Below, in pieces: positions 9,259-17,889 of a stretch of 41,966 nt of DNA. A program made the translations under genes and the position numbers. The notes below the pieces were generated by a model. The model saw nothing but the letters and a program-made list of their open reading frames with translations. It ran no database searches and was not told the DNA's origin. Positions within the stretch are counted from its first letter, which is position 1. Each line of letters starts with the position of its first letter. This stretch comes from Clostridia bacterium (lineage in GTDB: Bacteria; Bacillota; Clostridia; Christensenellales; CAG-138): positions 1-41,966 of the forward strand of contig JAFSEB010000056.1 of NCBI GenBank assembly GCA_017435905.1. Reading direction: 5' to 3'.

Positions 9259-9345
9259 ATGCAGCGCAAGATCGAGACTTTGGCACCGGCGTCCGCTTGT
9301 CCCGTTTGCATCCGTCATTTCCATTCCTTTCATTTTGTTTTTTGA
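9259..9345 (+). CDS. Candidate pyr leader peptide (28 residues)
   Basis: ATG 9259 lies eight bases after AAGGAGG (9244-9250), ideal spacing. The frame runs 28 codons to TGA at 9343-9345, which touches the base of the terminator hairpin. The last ten codons are U-rich and read RHFHSFHFVF. A ribosome at the stop would cover the 5' arm of the hairpin. An overlapping frame from ATG 9255 has only four bases of spacing and runs through the hairpin into pyrB. The layout resembles the pyrL leader of enterobacterial pyrBI. Translation of this frame is inference. Confidence 0.55.
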   Translation: MQRKIETLAPASACPVCIRHFHSFHFVF

Positions 9346-9374
9346 TCTTCCCATTTTTCGGGAAGATTTTTTTT
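9345..9374 (+). terminator. Attenuator (intrinsic terminator) before pyrB
   Basis: ATCTTCCC (9345-9352) pairs perfectly with GGGAAGAT (9360-9367) around a U-rich loop, followed by eight T. It lies between the promoter and pyrB, 38 bases before the pyrB start. It is preceded by a run of U-rich sequence (about 9315-9343) that could slow RNA polymerase when UTP is low. Confidence 0.82.
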
Positions 9375-9411
9375 AGCCAAATTTTGTTCCGATATAAGAA
9401 AGGAGTCACAC

Positions 9412-10341
9412 ATGCTGAAAGGGAAAAGCATCCTCGAACCCATGGACATGACCGTTGCCGAACTCGAAGAGATCTTCGATCTCGCCGATGAGATCATCGC
9501 TGACCCGCCGCGCTTTGCGCATGCCTGCGACGGCAAGCTCCTCGCCACCCTTTTCTATGAGCCCAGCACCCGTACCCGCTTCAGCTTCGAAGCTGCCATG
9601 CTGCGCCTCGGCGGCCAGGTCATCGGCTTCTCCGAGCCCAACTCCAGCTCCGTTGCCAAGGGCGAAAGCATCGCCGATACCATCCGCACCATCGCCTGCT
9701 ATGCGGACATCGCCGTTATGCGTCACCCCAAGGAAGGCGCCCCCCGCATCGCTGCCAACAACACCGACATGCCTGTGATCAACGCCGGCGACGGCGGCCA
9801 CCAGCATCCCACCCAGACCCTGACCGACCTTCTCACCATCCGCCGCCGCAAGGGCGGTTTCGAGAACCTGACCGTGGGTCTTTGCGGCGACCTGAAGTTC
9901 GGCCGTACCGTGCACTCCCTCATCAAGGCGCTTTCCCGCTATGCCGGCATCAAGTTCATCCTCATTTCCCCCGAAGAGCTCCGCATTCCGGATTACGTCC
10001 GCCGCGGCGTCATCGAGGCCAACAACATCCCCTATCAGGAAGTGCGCAAGATGCAGGATGTGCTCGGCGAGCTCGACGTGCTCTACATGACCCGTGTGCA
10101 GCGTGAGCGCTTCTTCAACGAAGAGGATTACATCCGCCTGAAGGACTTCTACATCCTCGACAAGGAAAAGATGCAGCTTGCCAACGAAAACATGATGGTG
10201 CTCCATCCCCTGCCCCGTGTGAACGAGATCGCCGTGGAAGTGGATGACGACCCCCGTGCCCTGTACTTCGAGCAGGCCAGGAACGGCATGTTCGTGCGCA
10301 TGGCGCTCATCATGAAACTGCTCGGCATTGAACTTCAGTAA
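9412..10341 (+). CDS. pyrB: Aspartate carbamoyltransferase catalytic subunit
   Basis: 309 residues, the normal length. The enzyme joins carbamoyl phosphate and aspartate, the first committed step of pyrimidine synthesis. The carbamoyl-phosphate loop STRTRFSFE and the [10 protein letters not shown] motif are present, as are HPLPR and the [15 protein letters not shown]-terminus. AGAAAGGAG precedes the ATG. Immediate partnership with pyrI implies a regulated holoenzyme. It is the first gene of a seven-gene operon behind an attenuator. Confidence 0.97.
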   Translation: MLKGKSILEPMDMTVAELEEIFDLADEIIADPPRFAHACDGKLLATLFYEPSTRTRFSFEAAMLRLGGQVIGFSEPNSSSVAKGESIADTIRTIACYADIAVMRHPKEGAPRIAANNTDMPVINAGDGGHQHPTQTLTDLLTIRRRKGGFENLTVGLCGDLKFGRTVHSLIKALSRYAGIKFILISPEELRIPDYVRRGVIEANNIPYQEVRKMQDVLGELDVLYMTRVQRERFFNEEDYIRLKDFYILDKEKMQLANENMMVLHPLPRVNEIAVEVDDDPRALYFEQARNGMFVRMALIMKLLGIELQ

Positions 10342-10359
10342 GAAAGGGAGGAAATCACC

Positions 10360-10788
10360 ATGATCGTCAACAGCATCGAACGGGGCATCGTTATCGACCA
10401 CATCACCGCCGGCACCGGCCACAAGATCCTTGATTACCTCAAGATCGATACCAAGAAGAACACCGTTGCCTTCATCATGAACGCCACCAGCGAAAAGCAT
10501 GGCCGCAAGGACATCATCAAGATCGAAAACGTGACCGATGTAGACCTCACCGTGCTCGGCCTCCTTGATCCCAACGCCACCGTGAACATCATTGAAAACG
10601 GCGAGATCGTGAAGAAGATCAACCTCACCCTCCCGGAGAAGGTGGTCAACGTCATCAAGTGCAAGAACCCCCGCTGCGTCACCAGCGTGGAGCGCAACGC
10701 CAACCACATCTTCCACCTGATGAATGCGGAGACCCGTGAGTACCGCTGCGAATACTGCGACGATATCGTCAGCATGAAGGCGGAATAA
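10360..10788 (+). CDS. pyrI: Aspartate carbamoyltransferase regulatory subunit
   Basis: 142 residues. An N-terminal nucleotide-binding domain (GIVIDHITAGTGHKIL) is followed by a zinc domain with C101, C106, C130 and C133 (CxxxxC...CxxC). It gives allosteric control by CTP, UTP and ATP when assembled with PyrB. It starts 18 bases after pyrB behind AAAGGGAGG. A 13-bp hairpin follows and separates pyrBI from the rest of the operon. Confidence 0.97.
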   Translation: MIVNSIERGIVIDHITAGTGHKILDYLKIDTKKNTVAFIMNATSEKHGRKDIIKIENVTDVDLTVLGLLDPNATVNIIENGEIVKKINLTLPEKVVNVIKCKNPRCVTSVERNANHIFHLMNAETREYRCEYCDDIVSMKAE

Positions 10789-10816
10789 GCCCGTTATACA
10801 ACCGAACAAAAACCAC

Positions 10817-10847
10817 ATACTTCCGCCGCAGTTTGCGGCGGAAGTAT
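10817..10847 (+). repeat. Perfect 13-bp hairpin between pyrI and pyrC
   Basis: ATACTTCCGCCGC (10817-10829) pairs with GCGGCGGAAGTAT (10835-10847) around AGTTT. No T-run follows (TCACATAAC), so it is not a typical terminator. It may protect or process the mRNA so that pyrBI is made in excess over pyrC-E, or cause a pause. Confidence 0.7.
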
Positions 10848-10888
10848 TCACATAACAAGCATTTTGACCGAAAGGAAAGGTGAACGGA

Positions 10889-12121
10889 ATGAATCTTTGC
10901 ATTGCGAACGGCCGCATCGTGGATCCCACACAGAACCTTGACGTAAAGGGTGACCTTTATTTTGCAGAAGGCTGCGTGGCAGCCATCCGGGCGGAAAACG
11001 TCTCCCTCGGCGAGATCCCTGCAGGCGAATGGGAGCGCATCGATGTCAAGGGCGCCCTTGTGACGCCGGGTCTTATCGACCTGCATGTGCATTTCCGCGA
11101 TCCCGGCTTTACCTATAAAGAAGACATGAAGACCGGCAGCGCCGCAGCGGCGGCAGGCGGCTTTACCACCGTCTGCATGATGCCGAACCTTAAGCCCGTT
11201 ACCGATACCCCTGCGGCGGTGAAGGAGCTTCTTTCCCGTCAGGAAGGCATCAACGCCCTTGCGGTGGGCGCCATCACTTTGGGGCAGAAGGGTACGGAGC
11301 TTGCGGACATTAAGGGCATGAAGGACGCCGGCGCATGCGCCATCAGCGAGGATGGGCGCTCCGTGGCGGATGCCGGCATGATGCTCCGGGCGTTCCGTGC
11401 GGCGGCAGAGGCGGATATCCCCGTCTTTGACCACACGGAGGATGACGCCCTTCTCGGCACGGAGGCGGGCGAAGCCTGCCTTGCGGCAAGGGATCTGATC
11501 CTTGCAAGGGATGCGGGGGCAAAGCTGCACCTTTGCCACATCAGCGCAAAGCTCTCCCTCGATTTCATCCGTGCCGCCAAGGCTGCAGGGTATGATGTTA
11601 CCGCCGAAACGGCGCCACACTATTTCGTGTTCGACAAAAGCCGTGCCACCCACGGCCACTTCAAAATGAATCCGCCCCTTCGCACGGCGGCGGATGTGCA
11701 GACGGTCATCGAAGCCGTCAAGGACGGCACGGTGGATGTGATCGCCACGGACCATGCACCCCACAGCCGGGAGGAAAAGGAACAGGGCTATGAAAAGGCC
11801 ATGAACGGCGTCATCGGGCTTGAAACCTCTTTCCCCGTAAGCTATACTGCTCTTGTAAGGGCAGGCCACATCAGCCTTTTCCGCCTTGTGGAACTGATGA
11901 GCAGCAACGGCGCAAAGATCCTTCGGGATGAAAGCCGGGGCACGTTCAAGGTAGGCGCAGCGGCGGATGCTGCCGTGTTCGATGTGGAAACGCCCTTTAC
12001 CGTTGACCCTGCCGCTTTCCGTTCCAAGGGGCGCAACACCCCCTTTGAAGGGATGACGGTATACGGCAAAACCCTTTTGACCGTATGCGGCGGCAATATC
12101 GTATTCAATGACATGCAATAA
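10889..12121 (+). CDS. pyrC: Dihydroorotase
   Basis: 410 residues, class I (long) dihydroorotase of the amidohydrolase superfamily. It closes carbamoyl aspartate to dihydroorotate. Metal ligands are visible in DLHVHFRDPG (HxH) near residue 60, and also in DHTEDD, LCHIS and the catalytic ATDHAPH. The ATG 10889 lies eight bases after AAAGGAAAGG. An in-frame GTG nine bases earlier overlaps that site and is rejected. The downstream pyrF begins 20 bases later. Confidence 0.96.
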   Translation: MNLCIANGRIVDPTQNLDVKGDLYFAEGCVAAIRAENVSLGEIPAGEWERIDVKGALVTPGLIDLHVHFRDPGFTYKEDMKTGSAAAAAGGFTTVCMMPNLKPVTDTPAAVKELLSRQEGINALAVGAITLGQKGTELADIKGMKDAGACAISEDGRSVADAGMMLRAFRAAAEADIPVFDHTEDDALLGTEAGEACLAARDLILARDAGAKLHLCHISAKLSLDFIRAAKAAGYDVTAETAPHYFVFDKSRATHGHFKMNPPLRTAADVQTVIEAVKDGTVDVIATDHAPHSREEKEQGYEKAMNGVIGLETSFPVSYTALVRAGHISLFRLVELMSSNGAKILRDESRGTFKVGAAADAAVFDVETPFTVDPAAFRSKGRNTPFEGMTVYGKTLLTVCGGNIVFNDMQ

Positions 12122-12141
12122 AAGGAAGGAGCCAACGTATT

Positions 12142-13047
12142 ATGATCGACGCACTGATCAGGCGCATCGATGCGCTCAAAAACCCCACCGTTGTGGGTCT
12201 TGACCCCACCCTTGAAATGATCCCCGGCTATCTGAAGGAAGAGATGTTCGCCAGGTACGGCAAGACCCCCGAAGCCGTGGCGGAAATGTTCCTTGCCTTC
12301 AACACCGCCATCATGGATGCGGTGAAGGATATCGTTCCTGCCGTGAAGCCCCAGATCGCCTTCTATGAGCGCTTCGGTATCGCCGGCCTTGCCGCCTATG
12401 AAAAGACCGCTGCCCTTGCCAGGGAAAAGGGCTTCATCGTCATCGGCGACATCAAGCGCGGCGACATCGGCTCCACCGCAGCGGCCTATGCTGCCCATAT
12501 CGGCGGCACGGAGATCGAAGGCGAAAAGTTCGACCTTTGGCATGAGGATTTCATCACCGTCAACCCCTATCTCGGCGTTGACGGCATCAAGCCCTTTGTG
12601 GATGCCTGCAATGCGGCGGACAAGGGCATTTTCGTGCTGGTGAAGACCAGCAACCCCTCCTCCGGCGAGCTGCAGGACAAGCTCGTGGACGGCAGGCCCG
12701 TTTACCTGCGTGTGGCGGACCTTGTCAGCGAATGGGGCAAGGATTCCATGGGCGAGCTCGGCTACAGCCGTGTCTGTGCCGTTGTGGGCGCCACCCATCC
12801 CGAAGAGGGCGAGCGTGCCCGTGAGGCGCTGCCCCACACCTTCTTCCTCGTGCCCGGCTACGGCGCACAGGGCGGCAAGGCAGAGGATATTCGCCGCTTC
12901 TTCGACAAGGACGGCAGGGGCTGCATCGTGAACTCCTCAAGGGGCATCATCGCCGCCTACAGGAAGAGCGAAAAATACGGCGAAAAGAACTTTGCGGACG
13001 CTGCCCGTGATGCTGCCATCGCCATGCAGAAGGATCTTCTCGGATGA
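12142..13047 (+). CDS. pyrF: Orotidine 5'-phosphate decarboxylase
   Basis: 301 residues, the longer type-2 form of the enzyme. It removes CO2 from OMP to give UMP. The catalytic GDIKRGDIG motif is present. VGLDPTLEM at the N-terminus and VPGYGAQGG followed by VNSSRGI form the phosphate-binding end. AAGGAAGGAG precedes the ATG. It overlaps pyrK by four bases (ATGA). Confidence 0.96.
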   Translation: MIDALIRRIDALKNPTVVGLDPTLEMIPGYLKEEMFARYGKTPEAVAEMFLAFNTAIMDAVKDIVPAVKPQIAFYERFGIAGLAAYEKTAALAREKGFIVIGDIKRGDIGSTAAAYAAHIGGTEIEGEKFDLWHEDFITVNPYLGVDGIKPFVDACNAADKGIFVLVKTSNPSSGELQDKLVDGRPVYLRVADLVSEWGKDSMGELGYSRVCAVVGATHPEEGERAREALPHTFFLVPGYGAQGGKAEDIRRFFDKDGRGCIVNSSRGIIAAYRKSEKYGEKNFADAARDAAIAMQKDLLG

Positions 13048-13811
13048 AGCAGGTGGTCACGGCGCACATTGCGCACAACAGGGAACTGATCCCCGGCATC
13101 CATCAAATGGAGCTTACCCTGCCCGACGGTTTTGAACAGGGACATGCAGGGCAGTTTGTGAACGTATACCTCAACGACGGCGTGCACCTTTTGCCCCGCC
13201 CCATCAGCATCTGCCGGTGGGAAGGCAGCAGGCTCACCCTCGTTTACCGTGCGGGCGGCGCCGGCACGAAGCTCATGGCAGCCATGAAGGAGGGGGAGAC
13301 CCTCGGCGTATCAAGCCCCCTCGGCAACGGCTACACCCTGCCCGAAAGCGGCCATGTGCTGCTTGTGGGCGGCGGCGTGGGCGTACCGCCGCTGTTTGAG
13401 ACCGCCGTGGAGGCAAAGGCAAAGGGTCTGAAGGTCACGGTGGCGGTTGGCTACCGGGATGCCCTCTTCCTGAAAGAGGAATTCGATTCCGCAGCGGATG
13501 AGGTGCTTATCGCCACGGAGGATGGCAGCTTCGGCTTCAAGGGCAACATCGTGCAGCTGCTTGAAACGAAACAGCTTCCCGAAGATACCGTCATCCTTTC
13601 CTGCGGTCCGAAGCCCATGCTCCGTGCCCTCAGGGATTTTGCGGCAAAGCGCAATATGAAGCTTTTCGTTTCCCTTGAAGAGCGGATGGGCTGCGGCTTC
13701 GGCGCCTGCGTGGGCTGCATCGCAAAGCTCAACATCGGCGGCGAAGTGGTGCAGAAGCGTGTCTGCAAGGACGGCCCTGTATTCGATGGGAGCGAGGTGA
13801 TCTTCGAATGA
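13044..13811 (+). CDS. pyrK: Dihydroorotate dehydrogenase electron transfer subunit
   Basis: 255 residues. The protein carries FAD and a [2Fe-2S] cluster and passes electrons between NAD and the PyrD flavin. The flavin motif RPISIC, the NAD-binding VGGGVGVPPL, CGPKPM, and the cluster cysteines in MGCGFGACVGC plus a later VCKDGPVF are all visible. It is coupled by ATGA overlaps to both pyrF and pyrD, as expected for a 1:1 complex with PyrD (type 1B). Confidence 0.96.
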   Translation: MKQVVTAHIAHNRELIPGIHQMELTLPDGFEQGHAGQFVNVYLNDGVHLLPRPISICRWEGSRLTLVYRAGGAGTKLMAAMKEGETLGVSSPLGNGYTLPESGHVLLVGGGVGVPPLFETAVEAKAKGLKVTVAVGYRDALFLKEEFDSAADEVLIATEDGSFGFKGNIVQLLETKQLPEDTVILSCGPKPMLRALRDFAAKRNMKLFVSLEERMGCGFGACVGCIAKLNIGGEVVQKRVCKDGPVFDGSEVIFE

Positions 13812-14710
13812 GCGCAAAGGTGGATCTTTCCGTGAACTTCGCGGGTCTTTCGCTGAAAAACCCCGTCATGACCGCCAGCGGCACCTTCTCTGCCAAGGCG
13901 TCCGGCGAATATTATGATATTTCCCGTCTCGGTGCGGTGATCACCAAGGGCGTGGCGGCGGAGCCCTGGATGGGCAACCCCACCCCCCGTATCGCCGAGA
14001 CCTATGGCGGCATGCTCAATGCGGTGGGTCTGCAGAACCCCGGCGCAAAGGCTTATATTGAAGAGGAACTGCCCTTCCTCGCCAAGTACGATGTGCCCGT
14101 TATCGCCAATCTTGCAGGCCACAGCGTGGAAGAATACTGCGCCGTAACGGAGCTTCTCAACGAGACCGATGTGAAGATGTTTGAACTCAACATCTCCTGC
14201 CCCAACGTGAAGGAGGGCGGCATCGGCTTCGGTACCGATCCCCGTATGGCGGCGGCTGTGACGGAAGCGGTGAAGAAGGTCGCCAAAAAACCGCTGATGG
14301 TGAAGCTGACCCCCAACGTAACGGACATCACCGCCATCGCAAGGGCGGTGGAAGATGCAGGTGCGGATGCTGTTTCCCTTATCAATACGCTCCTTGGCAT
14401 GCGCATCGATCTTCGTACCAAAAAGCCCCTTCTTGCCAACGGGACCGGCGGCTTTTCCGGCCCTGCGGTGAAGCCCGTTGCCATCCGCATGGTGTATCAG
14501 GTACGCCGTGCGGTAAAGGTGCCCATCCTTGGTCTTGGCGGCATCATGACCGGCGAGGATGCGGCGGAATTCCTGATGGCAGGTGCGGATGCCGTTGCCG
14601 TGGGCACGGCAGCCCTTGTGAACCCCACCGCCCCCGTGGATGTGGTGGAAGGGCTCAGAGCCTTCATGGAACAGAACGGCTATGAGAACATTGCGGCTTT
14701 GAAAGCCTGA
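13808..14710 (+). CDS. pyrD: Dihydroorotate dehydrogenase, type 1B catalytic subunit
   Basis: 300 residues, FMN-binding TIM barrel. It oxidises dihydroorotate to orotate in the cytosol with electrons leaving through PyrK. Motifs include NPVMTASGTF, NISCPNVKEGG with the class 1 catalytic cysteine, and NTLLGMRID followed by LGGIMTGEDA. It overlaps pyrK by four bases; pyrE starts 17 bases after it. Confidence 0.96.
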   Translation: MSAKVDLSVNFAGLSLKNPVMTASGTFSAKASGEYYDISRLGAVITKGVAAEPWMGNPTPRIAETYGGMLNAVGLQNPGAKAYIEEELPFLAKYDVPVIANLAGHSVEEYCAVTELLNETDVKMFELNISCPNVKEGGIGFGTDPRMAAAVTEAVKKVAKKPLMVKLTPNVTDITAIARAVEDAGADAVSLINTLLGMRIDLRTKKPLLANGTGGFSGPAVKPVAIRMVYQVRRAVKVPILGLGGIMTGEDAAEFLMAGADAVAVGTAALVNPTAPVDVVEGLRAFMEQNGYENIAALKA

Positions 14711-14727
14711 TAGACGGGAGGAATACA

Positions 14728-15417
14728 ATGAGCTACAAATCCGAATTTATCGCCTTCATGGCGAAAGCAGGCGTGCTGACCTTTGGCGATTTCACCACCA
14801 AGAGCGGCCGCAAGACCCCTTACTTCATCAATACCGGCAACTATAAGACCGGCGCACAGATCGCCCGCCTCGGCGAGTTCTATGCTGCCTGCATTGAAGA
14901 GCACATCGCTTCCGGCGATATCCCGGCGGATATTACCGCCCTCTTCGGCCCTGCCTACAAGGGCATTCCCCTTGCGGTGAGCGCAGCCTCCGCCCTTTAC
15001 CGCACCGGCGGCAAGGATCTTTTCTACTGCTTCAACCGCAAAGAGGTGAAGGATCACGGCGAGGGCGGCTCCATGGTGGGCTACAAGCCCCAGGACGGTG
15101 ACAAGATCCTCATCATCGAGGATGTGATCACCGCCGGCACCGCCGTTCGTGAGACCCTGCCCGTGCTGCTTTCCGCCGCCAAGGTGGAAGTGCCCGGCCT
15201 TGTTATCTCTGTGGACCGCATGGAAAAGGGTCAGGGCGAGCTGACCGCCATTGAGGAGATCGAGCGTGATTTCGGCATCCGCACCTTCCCCATCGTCACC
15301 GTAAAGGACATCCTTGAAAGCCTTTACAACAAGGAAGTGGACGGCCGTGTGTACATCGACGATGCAATGCGTGAGCGCATGGAAGCCTACATGGCAACTT
15401 ACTGCGTAAAGCGGTAA
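14728..15417 (+). CDS. pyrE: Orotate phosphoribosyltransferase
   Basis: 229 residues. It joins orotate and PRPP to give OMP. The PRPP-binding motif ILIIEDVITAGTA is present, with the RKTPYFINTG substrate segment near the N-terminus. GGGAGG precedes the ATG. It is the last gene of the operon and is followed within 15 bases by a terminator. carA, carB and pyrR are not in the window. Confidence 0.95.
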   Translation: MSYKSEFIAFMAKAGVLTFGDFTTKSGRKTPYFINTGNYKTGAQIARLGEFYAACIEEHIASGDIPADITALFGPAYKGIPLAVSAASALYRTGGKDLFYCFNRKEVKDHGEGGSMVGYKPQDGDKILIIEDVITAGTAVRETLPVLLSAAKVEVPGLVISVDRMEKGQGELTAIEEIERDFGIRTFPIVTVKDILESLYNKEVDGRVYIDDAMRERMEAYMATYCVKR

Positions 15418-15431
15418 AAAGCATAAAAAAG

Positions 15432-15457
15432 GGGCGGGGATATCCCGCCCTTTACTT
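15432..15457 (+). terminator. Terminator of the pyr operon
   Basis: GGGCGGG (15432-15438) pairs with CCCGCCC (15444-15450), followed by TTTACTTTT. The T-run is imperfect but the position just after pyrE is right. From here to selD (15458-15614) I see no gene. TGATA-AAATC-TATCA at about 15471 is a small inverted repeat, and I could not choose a convincing selD promoter. Confidence 0.75.
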
Positions 15458-15614
15458 TTGCCATAAACATTGATAAAATCTATCATAAATGCGAAAATCG
15501 CCGGAAAACCTCATGCTCGTTACCGTTGCAAAGCCGAAACAAATCTGTAAGAATATACTTGCGGAATATCGGTTTTTATCCTTGAAACTCAAAATACGGG
15601 AGAAGGAGAAATAT

Positions 15615-16655
15615 ATGAAACCGGAAGAAGTCAAGCTGACACAGCTTGCAAACTGCGCCGGGTGAGGCGCAAAAGTGGGAGCAGGTGTGCTCTCTGAGCT
15701 TTTGGAAGGCATCCGTACGCACAGCGATCCAAACCTTCTTGTTGGATTCGACAAAAGCGATGACGCCTCCGTATATAAACTGAACGATGAACTGGCCCTT
15801 GTACAGACGGTGGATTTCTTTCCGCCCATTGCGGATGATCCCTATCTTTTCGGTCAGATCGCTGCGGTAAACGCCCTTTCGGATGTGTATGCCATGGGCG
15901 GCGAACCGAAGCTTTGTTTGAATGTGATGGCATTTCCGGAGTTTCTGCCCCTTGAATCGGTCAGGGAGATCCTCCGGGGCGGCTACGAAAAGGTATACGA
16001 AGCCGGCGCCCTCATTACCGGTGGGCACAGCATCCACGATGATGAGCCGAAATACGGCCTGTGCGTCACCGGCTTTGTTCACCCCGATAAAATGCTCACC
16101 AACTCCGGTGCAAAGCCCGGGGATGTGCTGCTTCTTACAAAGCCCATCGGCATCGGCGTGCTGACCACAGCCGCCAAGGTGGATCTGCTTTCGGAGGAAG
16201 GGCTTGAACTTGCCAACCGCCTGATGACCACCCTTAACAAATCCGCCAGGGATGCCATGGTGAAATACGAAGTCCACGCCTGTACGGATGTAACGGGCTT
16301 TGGCCTTGCGGGTCACGCCTTTGAAATGGCGGAGGGCAGCAATGTGACCGTCAACCTTGATGTGGATAACATTGATCTCATCCCCGAAGCCCTCGAGCAT
16401 GCACGCATGGGGCTTCTGCCGGCAGGCATGTACCGCAACCGCAATTATGCGGAGGCGGCTGTGGACGGCGGCGATGTGGAAGAAGCCAAGCAGGATCTTC
16501 TTTACGATCCGCAGACTGCAGGCGGCCTTTTGATCAGTGTTGATGCAAAGGATGCGGATGCGCTGTTTGAAGAACTGAAAAAAACCGTTCCGAGCGCACA
16601 GCGCATCGGAACGGTGGAAGCATACACGGGCGGAAAGCGCATCAGGCTTCGCTGA
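15615..16655 (+). CDS. selD: Selenide, water dikinase SelD (selenoprotein, in-frame UGA at codon 17)
   Basis: 346 residues when UGA is read as selenocysteine. The enzyme makes selenophosphate from selenide and ATP. The start reads LTQLANCAG-U-GAK; the Sec at codon 17 (15663-15665) replaces the catalytic Cys17 of E. coli SelD. The family motifs DDASVYKL, TVDFFPPI, ALSDVYAMGG and GGHSIHDDEPKYG follow. ATG 15615 has AGAAGGAG just upstream. A reader that ends at UGA would start the gene inside the protein and lose the active site. Its end overlaps the convergent desulfurase gene by 14 bases. Confidence 0.95.
15663..15692 (+). promoter_or_regulatory. UGA plus candidate bacterial SECIS in selD
   Basis: Thirteen bases after the UGA, GAGCA (15679-15683) pairs with TGCTC (15688-15692) around a GGTG loop. 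A short stem with a G/U-bearing apical loop at this distance is what SelB recognises in bacterial SECIS elements. Confidence 0.6.
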
Positions 16656-17793
16656 TGCTGCGGATGGCGGTAAGGGCTGCATCCACATCCTCCACGGTGT
16701 TTTTGAAGCCGAGGGAAAAGCGTACCGTTCCCCGGGGGAAGGTATCAAGGCTTTTGTGGGCGCTGGGGGCGCAGTGAAGCCCGCAGCGGGTCAGAATACC
16801 GAATTCGCTTTCAAGGCGGAAGGCAGCTTCCGCATTGTCCTGATGGAGAAAATCAACGGAGATCACGCCTACCCGGGCGTCAAGGTCCCTTGTGCCGCAA
16901 AGGCGCACGCCGGGGATCTCCTTAAGCCCTGTAAGGAACCTTTCGCAAAGTGCCGTTTCGTGGGCACGAAGAGCATCGATGCCGGTCTCCTCCACAAAGC
17001 GCACCGCCGCCTCAAGGCCGTAAATGCCGGGCATGTTCGGCGTGCCGGATTCAAAACGGTCGGGCAGATAATCCGGCAGGTATTCGCTGTCGGAAGCGCT
17101 GCCGGTGCCGCCGGCAAGAACGGGCGTCAGGGTTTTTGCAAAGCTGTCGCTTAAAAGCAGTATACCGATGCCGGAAGGGCCGAGAAGCCCTTTATGACCC
17201 GGCGCTGCCAAAGCGCTCAGGTGAAGCGCTTCAAAATCAATGGGATAATGCCCTGCGGTCTGCGCCGCATCAAGGGCAAAGGGGATGCCGTGGTCCCGGC
17301 AGACTTTGCCGATAAAAGCCGCATCCTGCACGGTGCCGGAAACGTTGGAACCGTGCCCCACGACCACAAGCTTCGTGCTGCTTCGAATGAGCCCCGGCAG
17401 GGCGGAAACATCAAGCCTTCCTTCCCGGTCGGCAGGGATGCGGTCAAAGGTCACATTCTCAAGCTGCAGCAGCGGCCGCATTACGGCGTTGTGCTCCATA
17501 CTGCCCACGATGCAGTGGTCGCCGCTTTTGAGCGCACCCTTGATGATCATGTTCAGGGAAGCCGTGGCGCCGGGGGTCAGGATCACATGGGTGGCCTTTT
17601 CGGGAAAGGAGAAAAGCCGCTTCAGGCGCTCCCGGAGCAGAAGGGTAACAAGCCCCGCATCCTGTGCGCTGCCGTAAACGGAGCGGTTGATGGTGGCACC
17701 CACGGAATCCATGTATTCCTTCATCCTGTCGCTGACGCCGTCGGGCTTGGGGAAGGATGTGGCCGCATTGTCGAGATAGACGGTTTTTTGCAT
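16642..17793 (-). CDS. Cysteine desulfurase family protein (selenium-cluster type)
   Basis: 383 residues, PLP-dependent class V aminotransferase. VYLDNAATSFPKP opens the protein. AAPGHKGLLGPSGIG carries the PLP lysine. ESGTPNMPGIYGL and a C-terminal RCGLHCAPSAHKSL segment with the loop cysteine follow. It releases sulfur or selenium from cysteine or selenocysteine. ATG 17793 is used because AAGGAG lies ten bases upstream; an earlier ATG is only one base from that site. It lies between selD and a divergent LysR gene, so selenide or selenium supply for SelD is a sensible role, by context only. Confidence 0.87.
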   Translation of the reverse strand: MQKTVYLDNAATSFPKPDGVSDRMKEYMDSVGATINRSVYGSAQDAGLVTLLLRERLKRLFSFPEKATHVILTPGATASLNMIIKGALKSGDHCIVGSMEHNAVMRPLLQLENVTFDRIPADREGRLDVSALPGLIRSSTKLVVVGHGSNVSGTVQDAAFIGKVCRDHGIPFALDAAQTAGHYPIDFEALHLSALAAPGHKGLLGPSGIGILLLSDSFAKTLTPVLAGGTGSASDSEYLPDYLPDRFESGTPNMPGIYGLEAAVRFVEETGIDALRAHETALCERFLTGLKEIPGVRLCGTRDLDARVGVISVDFLHQDNAEAAFRLESEFGILTRCGLHCAPSAHKSLDTFPRGTVRFSLGFKNTVEDVDAALTAIRSISEA

Positions 17794-17844
17794 TGATATC
17801 ATGCTCCTTTCGATGAATTGAGCATAGCATAAGGAAAAATAAAT

Positions 17845-17870
17845 GTCACATTGTTTTTTGCGATCGTGAC
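17845..17870. promoter_or_regulatory. Candidate LysR operator in the divergent promoter region
   Basis: GTCAC (17845-17849) and GTGAC (17866-17870) form an inverted repeat with a 16-base gap, in the 96-base space between the divergently transcribed desulfurase and LysR genes. This fits the usual placement of LysR-type binding sites. It is short and could be chance. Confidence 0.4.
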
Positions 17871-17889
17871 GCAAGAAAGGGTTAACGAT

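Noticed and set aside
9255..9491. 78-codon frame from ATG 9255 as the pyr leader
   Set aside because: Only four bases separate it from the ribosome binding site and it runs through the terminator into pyrB; the 28-codon frame from 9259 has better spacing and stop position, though I cannot exclude the longer one.
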